Shown: piece after piece, positions 1 through 11,169 of the stretch
Layout: each line of letters opens with the position of its first letter
Numbering within the stretch: the stretch's first letter is position 1
NCBI RefSeq assembly: GCF_932526225.1
Contig: NC_064041.1
Coordinates: 13,391,451 to 13,455,450, forward strand
DNA from: Nematostella vectensis
Taxonomy: Eukaryota > Cnidaria > Anthozoa > Actiniaria > Edwardsiidae
Direction: 5' to 3'
DNA: 64,000 nt
The notes under the pieces: model-generated
Databases searched by the model: none
Seen by the model: the letters and a program-made list of their open reading frames with translations, nothing else
Told to the model about the DNA's origin: nothing
Program-made: the position numbers and the translations under genes

Positions 1-2112
1 TACAACTCACCCGCAAACTAGGTTTCGGTTTGAAATGGGGGTTTTCAAGGCTTGCATTCCTAGCATTTTATTAGATATAATAATTTGCATTACAAAATTC
101 GGATAATATAGTACAGAAGATTTTCTAATTAATGACATTACAAACCAAAAAAAAAAATGGAGAGTTTTCAAATGGAGGATCAAGCGAACACAACTATCAG
201 GTGATGAAATTATTTGGGTTTGCAGAAATATGACAATACTAGCATGATATGCAGGACTGTACCCAGGATATTTCTCAGGGTGCGAGAACCAGAGTGAAGT
301 TAGTTCCTTATTCGCAGTTCCTTTTTCGTCTGTTTCCTTATTCCCTCAGTTCCTTATTCAAATCCGGGGGGTACTTACATGATACCTTTTAATTCGAGTT
401 GAAACAGTATTTAGGCATAACAGTTTATTCAGAACAAGTCCAACAGCATTTTCGTCGGGTAAATTTCGATGCTTTAACGTGCTCGCTGCTAAGCGGAGCT
501 GTGAACATGAGACTCTATCTGCTACAAAAGGTCAAATTACGCTATGCGTGCAATCGCTTTTACAAATGAATCTAGCAAAAGAGAGGAAATCTACCTCTCA
601 TCTGATAAATGTATTTATATCTTGGGCTTTCTTTCCAAACGCATTAATATATTTAGAGGAAAAATATTCACGCTTTACGTGACTACGTACGCGTGTAGAA
701 GGAATTTGACCTTGCTAACAAAACCACAATTTGACAGATAGTGCTTGTTGTCAATTAACACCTTGGCTACTAGATATGGAAAGAGGACCTGATTTTTCCG
801 CGGGGTGGGAGTGGGGTGAGTTTCCTAATAAATATTTCGCCACCCCCAGAAGAACAAAAACGGATTTTTATTATTTTTGAAGTATATCCACTGGAGGTTT
901 TTTTATCGAAACAAAAAAAGTCTAACTTTATCGCTTATAGTTAGCGCACCCACTGCAATCCCCCCCCCCCCCCCCCCCCCACCCTGGTTACGGGCATATA
1001 TTGCATTGAACTTATCGGTCGTTTAACTGCGTACGGTTTTTTCCCATAGATTCTCATATGACCGCGCAAAGCTGAAGTTCGGGGTTTCTTTTTATGGCCT
1101 TGAGGTGGGGGGATGACGTCACACCATCATCCACCACAGGAAACTCAAACGACACAGGAAGTCCGAAAAGATGCCAGAATGCTAAAATAGGGACATTTAT
1201 TGCAAACTTATGGCGAGCTTAGTTTGAACTTACTGAGTATTATGGGGTTCCATCACCACACAACAACTTTGATGTGAACTTTTAGGACCAATTTCAATAC
1301 GGGCATCAGCTGCAAATTCTTAATTTATAATTTAGTTGTTTAAAATCCATTATCCTGTGAGGTTTTTCCTTATTTGTGAGAACAATGTAAAGAGTTGGGG
1401 GAGGTCCGATGACCATAATTGGATAGCTACTGCGAGCTCATCAAGTACGCGCAGCAGTTGTATGTGGATTCTCTCAGGATAACGGAGTGGAACTTTGTAC
1501 TAGCAAGGTGGTGAACTCAAAAGAGATTGGCTGTTAAATATCAACACAAAAACTAAACAACATATTTCAAGAGCTCCAATACATCGCAGACATGCAAAAA
1601 TCAAACTCTAGTTTTTAAAATTGCTCGAGCTACTTATTCTTAGAGAAAGGCCTTTTCAAAATGCTTAGGATGAAAATAAATGAAAATGTTAACTGTTAAA
1701 CAACAATGTTAAAAACATCTAATCCTTAGCAGATTACATTAAAACAAGATATCCCATTCATTTTTATTTTCATATACGTTTATAGCATTCAAATGATGCT
1801 CCTATCGTGTTTGGAAAAGGTCTATCTGTCTGTAAACCGAATATTACATGAGCATGCTGACGCAAGGAGTTAATTAAAAGCGTAAATTCCAATTTAATTA
1901 TTTTCTTCTTGTTTAACAAACTCTTTGACAAAATTTGTTATTGACAGCTTGATAACTGATCAATACTAGAAAAGATGTATTGTATACTTCTATTCTAGAA
2001 AAAGGGCTTTTTTGTTACATTTAGTTATTAATTTTTAATTGTTTACTTCGACTGATAAAGTTATTCAGTTTTTATTGAGTGCAGAGCGGCTCTCGAAAGC
2101 AGTCTATCCGAG
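1..2112. other. 5' flank of fibrinogen-gene unit A
   Basis: This is non-coding DNA upstream of copy A. It aligns by eye with the flanks of copy B (6131-8526) and copy D (41817-43633): the same opening around 'cccgcaaactaggtttcggtttg', the same block near 1040-1500, and the same 70 bases just before the ATG. It therefore marks the start of a duplicated unit. Between about 130 and 1030 it differs from B because foreign DNA, including a MULE-like arm, replaced the shared sequence. A run of about 20 C's lies at 961-980. No credible coding exon is seen here; the short open frames at 479-741 belong to the transposon arm. Confidence 0.7.
288..775 (+). mobile_element. relic arm of a MULE-like element
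   Basis: This stretch of about 490 bases matches the left arm of the 7.5 kb element at 16882-24402, beginning with the same ACCAG terminus and running to the shared 'accttggctactagata' segment. The matching right arm of the large element is in the opposite orientation near 24061-24402. No second arm is seen near here, so this is a truncated or solo copy. It carries no transposase reading frame. Confidence 0.6.
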
Positions 2113-4514
2113 ATGAAGTTATTAACGTTTACCGCAACTTTCGTTTTCCTTTGCCTCTTTCGAATGGCTTTTTCTCAGTCCAACGATGGAACCCGTTCTA
2201 ACTATTTAGCAACCGAACATGGGAAACGATCCGTCTCCAAGTTGTTAAAGACTGTACAAGTTGTGGACGACTTTGCGTGTGTTCGGGAGTGTACTCGCGC
2301 CGAGGAATCATGCACATCAGTAAATTTCTACAAAGACAAGGACTCTGATGGCAAGCACATTTGCGAGTTACTCACGGATGACAAGAAACAATGCAGAGGT
2401 GACCTGGCAAAAGATGCGGAAGTCGACTTTATCAGAGTCAAGAAAGAACCGCCCCTTAGTGAGTCGGAGCTTATTTTACTTGTAGTTTTACCCCTTTTTT
2501 ATCACGATTTTGCTTATGTTCGGGTCGCACTTTTAAAACTTTGTGCCATATGGTCACACCTTTCTTAAGACAGAAAGGACTCCGCCGAAATTCTTGCGAT
2601 ACTTTATTTAGCATGATTCCGCAAGTGCAGCACTGTTCAAAAAGGTTTTTTTCACGTTATTTTATAGGGAGGTGAACAGAGCATTGTATCTTTTTTTGTA
2701 AATTTTCTTTGTTTGAAGAAAACGATTCAGATTCATAATTTGAATTGCAGTAGCTATCAAATTCGTGAGTTCTGTTATACTTTATATATTCAAGGCGAAG
2801 ACACACAAACCCTGTTTGTCGGGGCATCTTTGATGTTTTGCTATGGACTGAATTTTTTTTAGATTTGTCTCATCTAGTATTTAAAACCATGACTAACTCA
2901 TGCTTTCGATGACCAACCTATCCAGCTAGTCTTCAGTTTCCATTCAAACACTTTATTTTTATCCCCACACATTTTTTATTTTCTTTTTACTGTTTTCAAC
3001 TTTTTGTCAATTTTAAACTTTTCGCTTGTGCTTAAACAACCTGGCTTAAACCACTTAAATGATTTATTCTTTTTTAACGCTTTCGATGTTATTCATAAAA
3101 ACCTCGATTTCGTGTATGATCGTATAACTAGCTTATTGTATTTTGCTCTATCTGTTTAAGAGCTAAAATTTTACCTTATATTTACATTTACAGCTTCCGT
3201 CTTGTGCTGAGATCCAATCAGAACACTGCGATCTCACCAGCGGCATATTCCCCATCGCCCTCACTCCCTGTCATCCCCTCGACGTCTACTGCGACCTGGC
3301 CACTAGCGGAGGAGGCTGGACTGTCATCCAGAGGCGCGTGGACGGCTCGGTAGATTTCTACCGAGGCTGGGACGAGTACAAGCGGGGGTTTGGTGACAAG
3401 GAGGGAGAGTTCTGGCTTGGCCTGGATAATATCCACGCTATGACGTCACAGAGGCGGTACCGTGTACGCTTTGACTTGGAGGACTTCGAGGGGAACACCC
3501 GCTACGCCGAGTACGATGACTTTAGAGTTGGTGATGAGGCGGCAAAGTACCAGCTTGTTTCAGTTGGTACATACTCAGGTGAGAACCATAAACATTCAAC
3601 ATATTATTATTGAATTCTCCTGCTAATATGAACGGTTGCAGAGACTTGAAAGTCAAGAAGAGCGTGTCCCTGTGTGCTGTATCTTAAACGTTCATGCTTG
3701 CTACGCCTTCGTCAGTGTTTTGTTTTTCACCGTTTAGAATGATCTGAAAACCTTGTGGTACAATTGGCAGAGTGTGGCTCATTTGGCCCCGTGCCATCTA
3801 CCACGCGTATCCTGATTTTATTCCCTTCACTTTATCGCCCTCGCTTGATCTTGGAGCTGCATCTTGGATGTTTATGATTTATATGTTTAATTTACATAAA
3901 CATTCATTTTGATTGAAAAAGAGATGGGGACGCTACATATTATCTTTCATGAATAAAAAATATTCCAGAATATGCCAGTATTATATGACATATCTTTTTA
4001 GGGTTTTGAAATATATTTTGGCGGATGAGGGTAGTACCCCCCCCCTTCTGCTTTCCCCTTTTCCCCCACGTCTGAATAATGTTAATGTTAATGATTTGCA
4101 GGGAGTCAGGTTATTTCACACCACAGGCAGCCCAAGTTCAGTATAATAAATTGGGCTGCCTGTATTCACACCTCTGAGAAAAACCCCAAACTGTTCTTGT
4201 CCCCTTTGCACTCTCTTGCAGTTGAGTAATAACGCACCGAATTTGGTTTCCTAGGTACAGCTGGTGATAGTCTCGCCTATCACAAAGGCAGTTATTTCTC
4301 GACGCGAGATCGCGATAACGACGTGTACATTTATTCTTGCGCAGTAATATATGAAGGTGCATGGTGGTTTAAATCATGCATTCAAAGCCATCTGAACGGC
4401 CATTACCACGTGACCTCATCTAACGCGGTAACTTCACATGGAATCATTTGGTACCACTGGCATGGTTATGGATACTCACTCAAGAAATCAGAAATCAAAG
4501 TGCGCCCTTATTAG
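2113..4514 (+). pseudogene. fibrinogen-related protein, copy A (frame broken at exon 1/2 junction)
   Basis: The exons read from the sequence are 2113-2458, 3194-3578 and 4255-4514. Exon 1 encodes a signal peptide (hydrophobic residues about 5-20, ending near FSQS) and a PAN/apple-like domain with five cysteines, including the FAC-x3-C and CELL motifs. Exon 2 encodes the N-terminal fibrinogen half ([26 protein letters not shown]). Exon 3 encodes the C-terminal half, with a DRDND calcium-site motif and the C...GAWWF..C pair, ending at TAG 4512-4514. Relative to copy C there is one extra C just before the donor (CCGCCCC...). Exon 1 is therefore 346 bases and the normal splice enters exon 2 out of frame, reaching TGA within a few codons. 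Two codons are also missing near residue 97, leaving an RGD tripeptide. An unspliced or PAN-only product of about 120-150 residues is possible. Function is inferred from family knowledge: secreted lectin-like recognition or adhesion. Confidence 0.8.
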
Positions 4515-6130
4515 GAACCGACCATTTGATATCTGACGGGGAGGTAACAGTTTTTTTTTCTTTTTTATTTCTCGTAACCCGAGTGTCAGGCCTTTATTTT
4601 GTTCCCTATGAAGTATCTTTCTCCAATTATAGGAAAATAAATAAATCGTATGAAACTCAGGCTATTTATTTCGAGGTTGGTCACTTGATTTTTTTTCTTG
4701 AAATTTTCCTGTCTTTAGGTGTTTTTTTCTAGGGATCATGGCCTGCTTATCATTATTTATTCATTTTATTTCTTTTAGGGTGGGGTATCTCGTTACTGAA
4801 CCGTCGATACCATATGGTCTGTCCCTTAAAACCCACTAACCCGGCATGCTTGGTAATTGTTTTCTGTTTTAAAAACCAAAATTCCTATTTTTCAAAAATA
4901 TAACCTTCGGTGCATTAAATTGGTTTTTTGATAATTAAATCACAGAAACCAACTTCCATCTGCTTAGATATATGTAAAATAGAGGTGCTTTGTTATACAT
5001 TTCTCTTTTATTGTGTTCTTCTACACAGCCGTATTTGTCATTGTGCGCAACGGAGATTTCACTCTTTAAAAAGTTGAAACTTTTCTTTTTAGAAAGTTTT
5101 AGGCTTTTAGGGTGTACATGTTTTGTAGACTTTTGGTCTTACATCAGTCAGGTTGTTAACACTGAGCCCAGTACAATCTGCCGCATTGAGAAATACAGTC
5201 GGCGTCTTAACAGATACCCCCACCAGTGTCCCTGGTGAGGGGGGTGGCATGTCACCCTGCAGGAAGAAAAACAAAACCTGTCAAAGGGCGGATGAGCTCC
5301 GTGCGAGCCAACGGCCAACATGCACTTTTGGGCAGGGGACGCCCATTAGCCTAGTTTTGGCAAGTTCCCTAAGAGAAGGAAACTCTGAAGTAAAACCAGC
5401 TTGACACAGTTCTTGTGTCTTTATGTAAATCCAAATCAAGAAAAGATAATGACCAATCCATAAAAAGATTTCATTTCAAGCAATATCAAAGAAATACTTA
5501 TCTAAGTTCAAATAGAGAAAATCTTTGTTTACTATTGTTACTTGAAAATCTTGAAGGAATCCGCATAACATCCTAAAAAAAGCCCAACATGGCCGTAGAG
5601 TGCTTGAATTAGAATCGTATTATCAACGAAGCCAAGACACTCTCTTGGTCGCTTACAGCTGACGGACCACATCCCAAATGGGCGAGGCCAGGGGGGAACT
5701 AAAAAGTACCTGCCTGATTGAATGTCACACGGTGAATATAATAAAACTTGTCCAGTCTTGATGAAGGGAGCCGAGACCCTCCTCTTCCCCAAGTTAGGCC
5801 TCGCCCTTGACCCCCTTGACCCAGAGCACGGGCTGCGACAGAGAGTTCTATTGATGGCTTTATTGATGTACTGTATATACTGTATATAAATCAAAAAAGG
5901 GAACTTAGTAAAAAAGGGTAAAACTAAGATGAGGGAAAAATCCTTTGGAGCACATAATGTATTCAAAATTAATCTTAAATCCATCGTGTATCCATGAAAA
6001 TTCCAAACAGTTGTTTAAATCCATCGTGTACCCACTTTTAGGATATGACCCAATAATAATCTATGTGTAATCTATTGGATAGATAAGCACCACTTAAATA
6101 CTAAACAGCGAAATGTTAAAAAAGAAAACT
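4515..6130. other. 3' flank of unit A
   Basis: This non-coding flank is shared with copy C (40207-41816), copy D (45773-47760, interrupted) and copy B (16644-16881 resuming at 24403-25880). Conserved landmarks are the 'gcctgcttatcattatttattc' stretch, a GC-rich block near 5219-5330 ending in 'gggcaggggacgcccattagcc', and a closing AT-rich block with 'actgtatatactgtata'. The open frame on the minus strand at 5538-5984 also occurs in the C unit and shows no domain, so I do not call it a gene. The next unit starts near 6131. Confidence 0.65.
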
Positions 6131-8526
6131 TCACCCGCAAACTAGGTTTCGGTTTGAAATTGAGGTTTTCAAGGCTTGCATTTTTAACATTTTATTAGAT
6201 ATAATAATTTGCATTACAAAATTCGGGTAATATAGTACAGAAGATTTGCTAATTACTTTTAGAACTTCCTTGTAGGAACACTTTGATAAAGTGATCAGCG
6301 ATAGTATATATATGTATATATATATGAGTGGTGATTTGCTGATAACTTTTAGAACTATTGCATAAATGAGTAGTAATAGAATAAGAGTGGAGATTTGCTA
6401 ACGACTTATAGAACTTTCATGTAGGAGCACTATAATATAAATGATAACATTTACTGCACGTAAAAACTGTAAATAAATGAAAAATGAATGCACAATAAAA
6501 AACCTTTTATTGCCTCTTGCTGTCTTTGCAAGATCATTTTTGTTAAGGAGCACCCCTGTTTTACGTTTTCTTTGTACCCAATGGTTAAACAATAATTGCT
6601 GTATCTATATATTTCTTCAATTTATAATCCCTTCATTAATAACTAAATGCGTTATCTTGTCTTTCGTTTTTTAAATTTTTATTGGACATTTATTCAAAAT
6701 TCTGCTTTGTGGTCCTGCGTTTATATTGATTAATAATATTTATTATCTGCTCCTGTGAACGTATCTTTACCGATATTTGCGCGAAAGAGTACATACTTAG
6801 GAATTATAAACCGAAATAAGAAACAAAATCAAGCGACAATTGTAATCTAGAACTTCTAATATGATATGATGCACGAGACCCTGTAATGTAGAATGTCAGT
6901 TTATTGTCTTCTTTTAAAACTAACGTTTTCTAAGGCGTACCGTAGCCTATGTAGTCTATGGTCTTGGGAGGCTCACGAGGAAAAGGGTACGGTTTTTACC
7001 ATAGATTCTCATATGACCGCGCAAAGCTGGAGAGAGGTCAAGTTCGGGCTTCCTTTTTCTGGCCTTGAGGTGGGGGGATGAGTCACACCATCATCGACCA
7101 CAGGAAACCCAAACGGCACAGGAAGTCCGAAAAGATGCCAGAATGCTAAAATAGGGACATTTATTGCAAACTTATGGCGAGCTTAGTTTGAACTTACTGC
7201 AGTATTCTGGGGTTTCATCACCACACAATACTGGTGTCAGCTGCAAATTCTTAATTTATGATTTAGTTGTTTAAAATCCATTATCCTGTGAGGCTTTATC
7301 CTTATTTGTGAAAACAATGTAAAGAGTTGGGGGAGGTCTGATGACCATAATTGGATAGCTACTGCGAGCTCATCAAGTACGCGCAGCAGTTGTATGTGGA
7401 TTCTCTCAGGATAACGGAGTGGAATGTACTAGCAAGGTTGTGAACTCAAAAGAGATTGACTGTTAAATATCAACACAGAAACTAAACAACATATTTCAAG
7501 AGCCTCAATACCTCACAGACATAGTAATATCGAACTCTAGTTTTTAAAATTGCTCGACTTTTGTTAGAGATAGGCCTTTTCAAAATGCTAAGGATGAAAA
7601 TAAATGAAAATGTTAACAGGGAGGTGAAGAGGGGGTGTTCATCACGAATCACGAAGTTATTTACCAAGTTTCCACGAATCACGAACTTAAAAAAGAAGCT
7701 TTCACGAATCACGGTTTTAACTTTTGCTTTGCTCCTGAATATATCATTTGATATACATAGATCAACGCTGCGGTTGATCCACTCCTCAGTTAAACTCAAA
7801 CACACAATGACGTTACTTCTACGTATAAATGTATATATCGTGACGCGAAAAAAACCCCGTGAAAATCGATGCCAAGTGATTGTGCTACAGCTCATGTCAA
7901 GTTGAGCACTGTTTTGCAGTCGTGTTTTAATTATTCTCGGCGTCACCGTCATATTTCACGAGTTTAGCCATGCGAAATCACGAGTCACGAAAGTAAAAAT
8001 ACCCCAATCACGGATAACGATAGAGTACTTGATCACAATTCACGAATCTATTTTTAGGCTTTTCACGAATCACGAATTTAATTTAGGGGAAATCACGAAA
8101 ATACTCTTTACCACCCTGTGTTAAACAACAATGTTAAAACATCTAATCCTTAGCAGATTACATAAAAACTATATATTTTATTCCTTTTTTATTTTCATAT
8201 AAGTTTATAGCATTCAAATAATGCTCTTATAGTGTTTGGAAAAAAGTCTATCTGTCTTAAAATCGAATATTACATGAGCATGCAGACGCGGGGAATGAGT
8301 TAAAGCGTATCCCATTTTAATTATTTTCTCCTTGTTTAACAAACTCTTTGACAAAATTTGTTATTGACAGCTTGATAACTGATCAATACTAGAAAAGATG
8401 TATACTTTGTAGAAAAAGAGCTTTTTTGTTACATTCAGTTATGAATTTTTAATTGTTTACTTCTACTGATAAAGTTATTCAGTTTTTATTGAGTGCAGAG
8501 CGGCTCTCTAAAGCAGTCTTTCCGAG
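6131..8526. other. 5' flank of unit B
   Basis: The flank is homologous to 1-2112 and 41817-43633. It keeps the ancestral stretch (about 6250-6990) that copy A lost, including repeated 'gagtggagatttgct' segments. A 502-bp inverted-repeat element is inserted at 7617-8118. The last 70 bases before the ATG, containing 'gagtgcagagcggctctc', are almost identical in A, B and D and are probably the shared 5' leader and core promoter. No TATA box is obvious. Confidence 0.65.
7617..8118. mobile_element. 502-bp MITE with TGTTAA target duplication
   Basis: The insertion begins CAGGGAGGTGAAGAG and ends with the near-inverse CTCTTTACCACCCTG, flanked on both sides by TGTTAA (7611-7616 and 8119-8124). Copy A lacks the element at the matching place. 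Both ends are rich in a subterminal motif, 'cacgaatcacga', in several copies. No transposase is present, so the element is non-autonomous. The CAGGG terminus is seen in hAT-type elements, but a 6-bp duplication is short for hAT (normally 8), so the superfamily stays open. Confidence 0.8.
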
Positions 8527-10099
8527 ATGAAGTCATTAACGTTTACCGCAACTTTCGTTATCCTTTGCCTCTTTCGAATGGCTTTTTCTCAGTCCAACGA
8601 TGGAACCCATTCTAACTATTTAGCAACCGAACATGAAAAACGATCCCTCGCCAAGTTGTTGAAGTCTGTACAAGATGTGGACGACTTTGCGTGTGTTCGG
8701 GAGTGTACTCGCGCCGGGGGGTCGTGCACATTGTGAATTTCTACAAAGACAAGGACTATGATGGCAAGCACCTTTGCGAGTTACTCACGGACGACAAGAA
8801 ACAATGTAAAGGTGATACCAACCTGGTAAAAGATGATGAAGTCCACTTTATCGGAGTCAAACAACAACCGCCCTTGGTAAGTCACTTATGATCTTGTCGT
8901 TTTTTTATTGTTTCGATAACGATTTTTCGGCACACCGTTTGGTTTGTGCCTATACCGAAATCCCTGTTTGACGGCTCCATCGATGTTTTGGGATGCGTGG
9001 GTTGAGGGGTTTGTCGCATTTCTCTTAGTTTCTTTAGTTTTGTTACTAAAAATAAGTAAATGAAATACTAGTAAATGAAATACTAGATAATTCTATATAT
9101 TAAAAATAAACTCCCCCAAATCAGCCTATTGAAATGGATTATTTCCCACACTTGGTATTTTGCTAAGCTGACAAAATACTTGCTGACAGATATCTTTAAA
9201 GCGTGGCCTTATTATCTTATTTTTTTTTCCTTTTCAGCTTCCGTCTTGTTCTGAGATCCAATCAGAACACTTTGCTCACACCAGTGGCATATTCCCCATC
9301 GCCCTTACTCCCTGTCACCCCCTCGACGTCTACTGCGACCTGGGCACTAGCGGAGGAGGCTGGACTGTCATTCAGAGGCGCGTGGACGGCTTGGTGGATT
9401 TCTACCGAGACTGGGACGAGTACAAGCGGGGGTTTGGTGACAAGGAGGGAGAGTTCTGGTTGGGGCTGGATAATATCCACGCTATGACGTCACAGAGGCG
9501 GTACCATGTGCGCTTTGACTTGGAGGACTTCGGGGGGAACACCCGCTACGCCGAGTACGATGACTTTAGAGTTGGTGATGAGGCGGCGAAGTACCAACCT
9601 GTTTCAGTTGGTACATACTCAGGTGAGAACCATAAACATTAAACATATTATTATTTAATTCCCCTGCTAATATGAACTAGTTAAAGGGTTGCAGAGACTT
9701 GAAAGTCAAGGAGAGCGTGTCCCTTAAACGTTCATGCTTGCTCCGCCTTCGTCAGTGTTTTGTTTTTCACAGTCTAGAAGGATCTGAAAGCCTTGTGGTT
9801 GGCACTGTCTCTATTGGCCTCATGCCATCTACCACAAGTCTCCTGATTTGATTCCCTTCACTCGAACGCCCTCACTTGATCTTGGATGTTTATGATTTAT
9901 ATTTTTACTCTGCATAAACAGAAATTTTGATAGAAAAAGAGATGAGGACGCTAAATATTATCTTTCATGAATAAAGAATATGCCACTATCATATGCCTTA
10001 TCTTTTTAGGGTTTTGAATTTTTTTCGCAAAAGACCAGTTACCATGGTGATATGGCAATGGCATCAACGCGTTCGCAAATAAATCTTATGACCCCTAAC

Positions 10100-10255
10100 T
10101 GTCGAATTTCATGAACTAAAACAAGGATTATTCCGAGAGTCGTGCAAGTTGTACACAAGTCTTGAGTCTCAATTTTGACTTATGTTATATGCATAGATTA
10201 GCATAATGAAGAACTAGGGCGCGAAAGTCACGCAATACATGCTGGTAATGTTACA
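10100..10255 (-). repeat. 156-bp LTR (complete copy)
   Basis: It starts TGTCGAATTTC and ends GGTAATGTTACA on the plus strand. Its inner part, 'gaagaactagggcgcgaaagtcac', recurs in the same orientation at 16071-16120, and another part ('cacaagtcttgagtct') at about 14374-14432. These define the split right LTR. Confidence 0.75.
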
Positions 10256-11169
10256 TCCCCCTCTTTATAACGTTCAAGGAGCTTAACAGACATTAATAAT
10301 AATTCTCAATCAATATATAACGTGTGATCGGTGTTCATTTAAAGTCCATATAACCTTTCAGAGTTGATAGACTTTGTCAATTCTTTATATTTTCATTTTC
10401 CAAATGGTATGTGGTTCGTATGGACCCTATAATACACGCGTTCGCGCGAATAACTCAACTCTGTAATATTGAGGTATTTTGGTCAAGCTTCGGAAAAGAG
10501 GCCGTGAACTGATAGGCCCGGGTCCAGTCATTCGTGACGTATATCGAGATGTCAACCAAATTACATGAGAAAACATATGCGCGCGCTAAACCGATTCCCG
10601 TCTTCATGTCTTCTTAGTTATTGCTGAAGAACGTTGTGTGGTTTCAACTTTTACCGTCATCTTTATATCTCAACCTGGTAGTCAAATGATTATTTAATTT
10701 CAGGAAACAAATCTGCATAATTTAGCAGAATTTTTTAGTCTTTGAATTGTTTTTGCATTTGCGCGCGCTCTGCATTCGCAATCAAGAATGACGACATTCT
10801 CACGAGCGCGCGATGTTTTTGAAACATACAACAAAACGATATTTTCTTTATTCGCATACAATTCTCGACTATTAATTATTCTTCGCTTCATTGTGGGTAG
10901 CATTGCAATAGAAAACACATTTGCCAATATTTTGTGGTATTGTCGTCTCTGGATTTTAACGGATTTAAGGAAAATACGTTGTTTCAGATTTTCCCGCCAA
11001 AACTTGGAATTATTCACTCGATTCAATCTCCTTTCGCGCGGCCAGGAAAATTTTCAAAGATCTGTAGAAAATTCAAATTACAATCAAATTCAATTCTCTT
11101 TTCAGAATTTGAAAATTTATCTATGCTTTGTTTTAGCTAGATTGATATAAGTGAAAGGTTTTAAGAACT

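Noticed and set aside
5285-5320. A hammerhead-ribozyme-like string (ggatgagctccgtgcgag, and ggatgagtccgtgcgag near 24986) in the 3' flanks
   Set aside because: It resembles part of the hammerhead core, but the required GAAA segment after stem II is absent in all four copies and no flanking stems I and III are seen. Conservation is explained by unit duplication.
5538-5984. 148-codon minus-strand frame in the 3' flank, partly repeated at 41193-41706
   Set aside because: The repeated copy is broken by indels in different frames, so there is no sign of protein-level constraint; it is duplicated non-coding flank.
10788-11150. 120-codon plus-strand frame inside the Ty3-type element
   Set aside because: It lies antisense in the element's 3' non-coding part, has no domain, and overlaps an equally featureless frame on the other strand.
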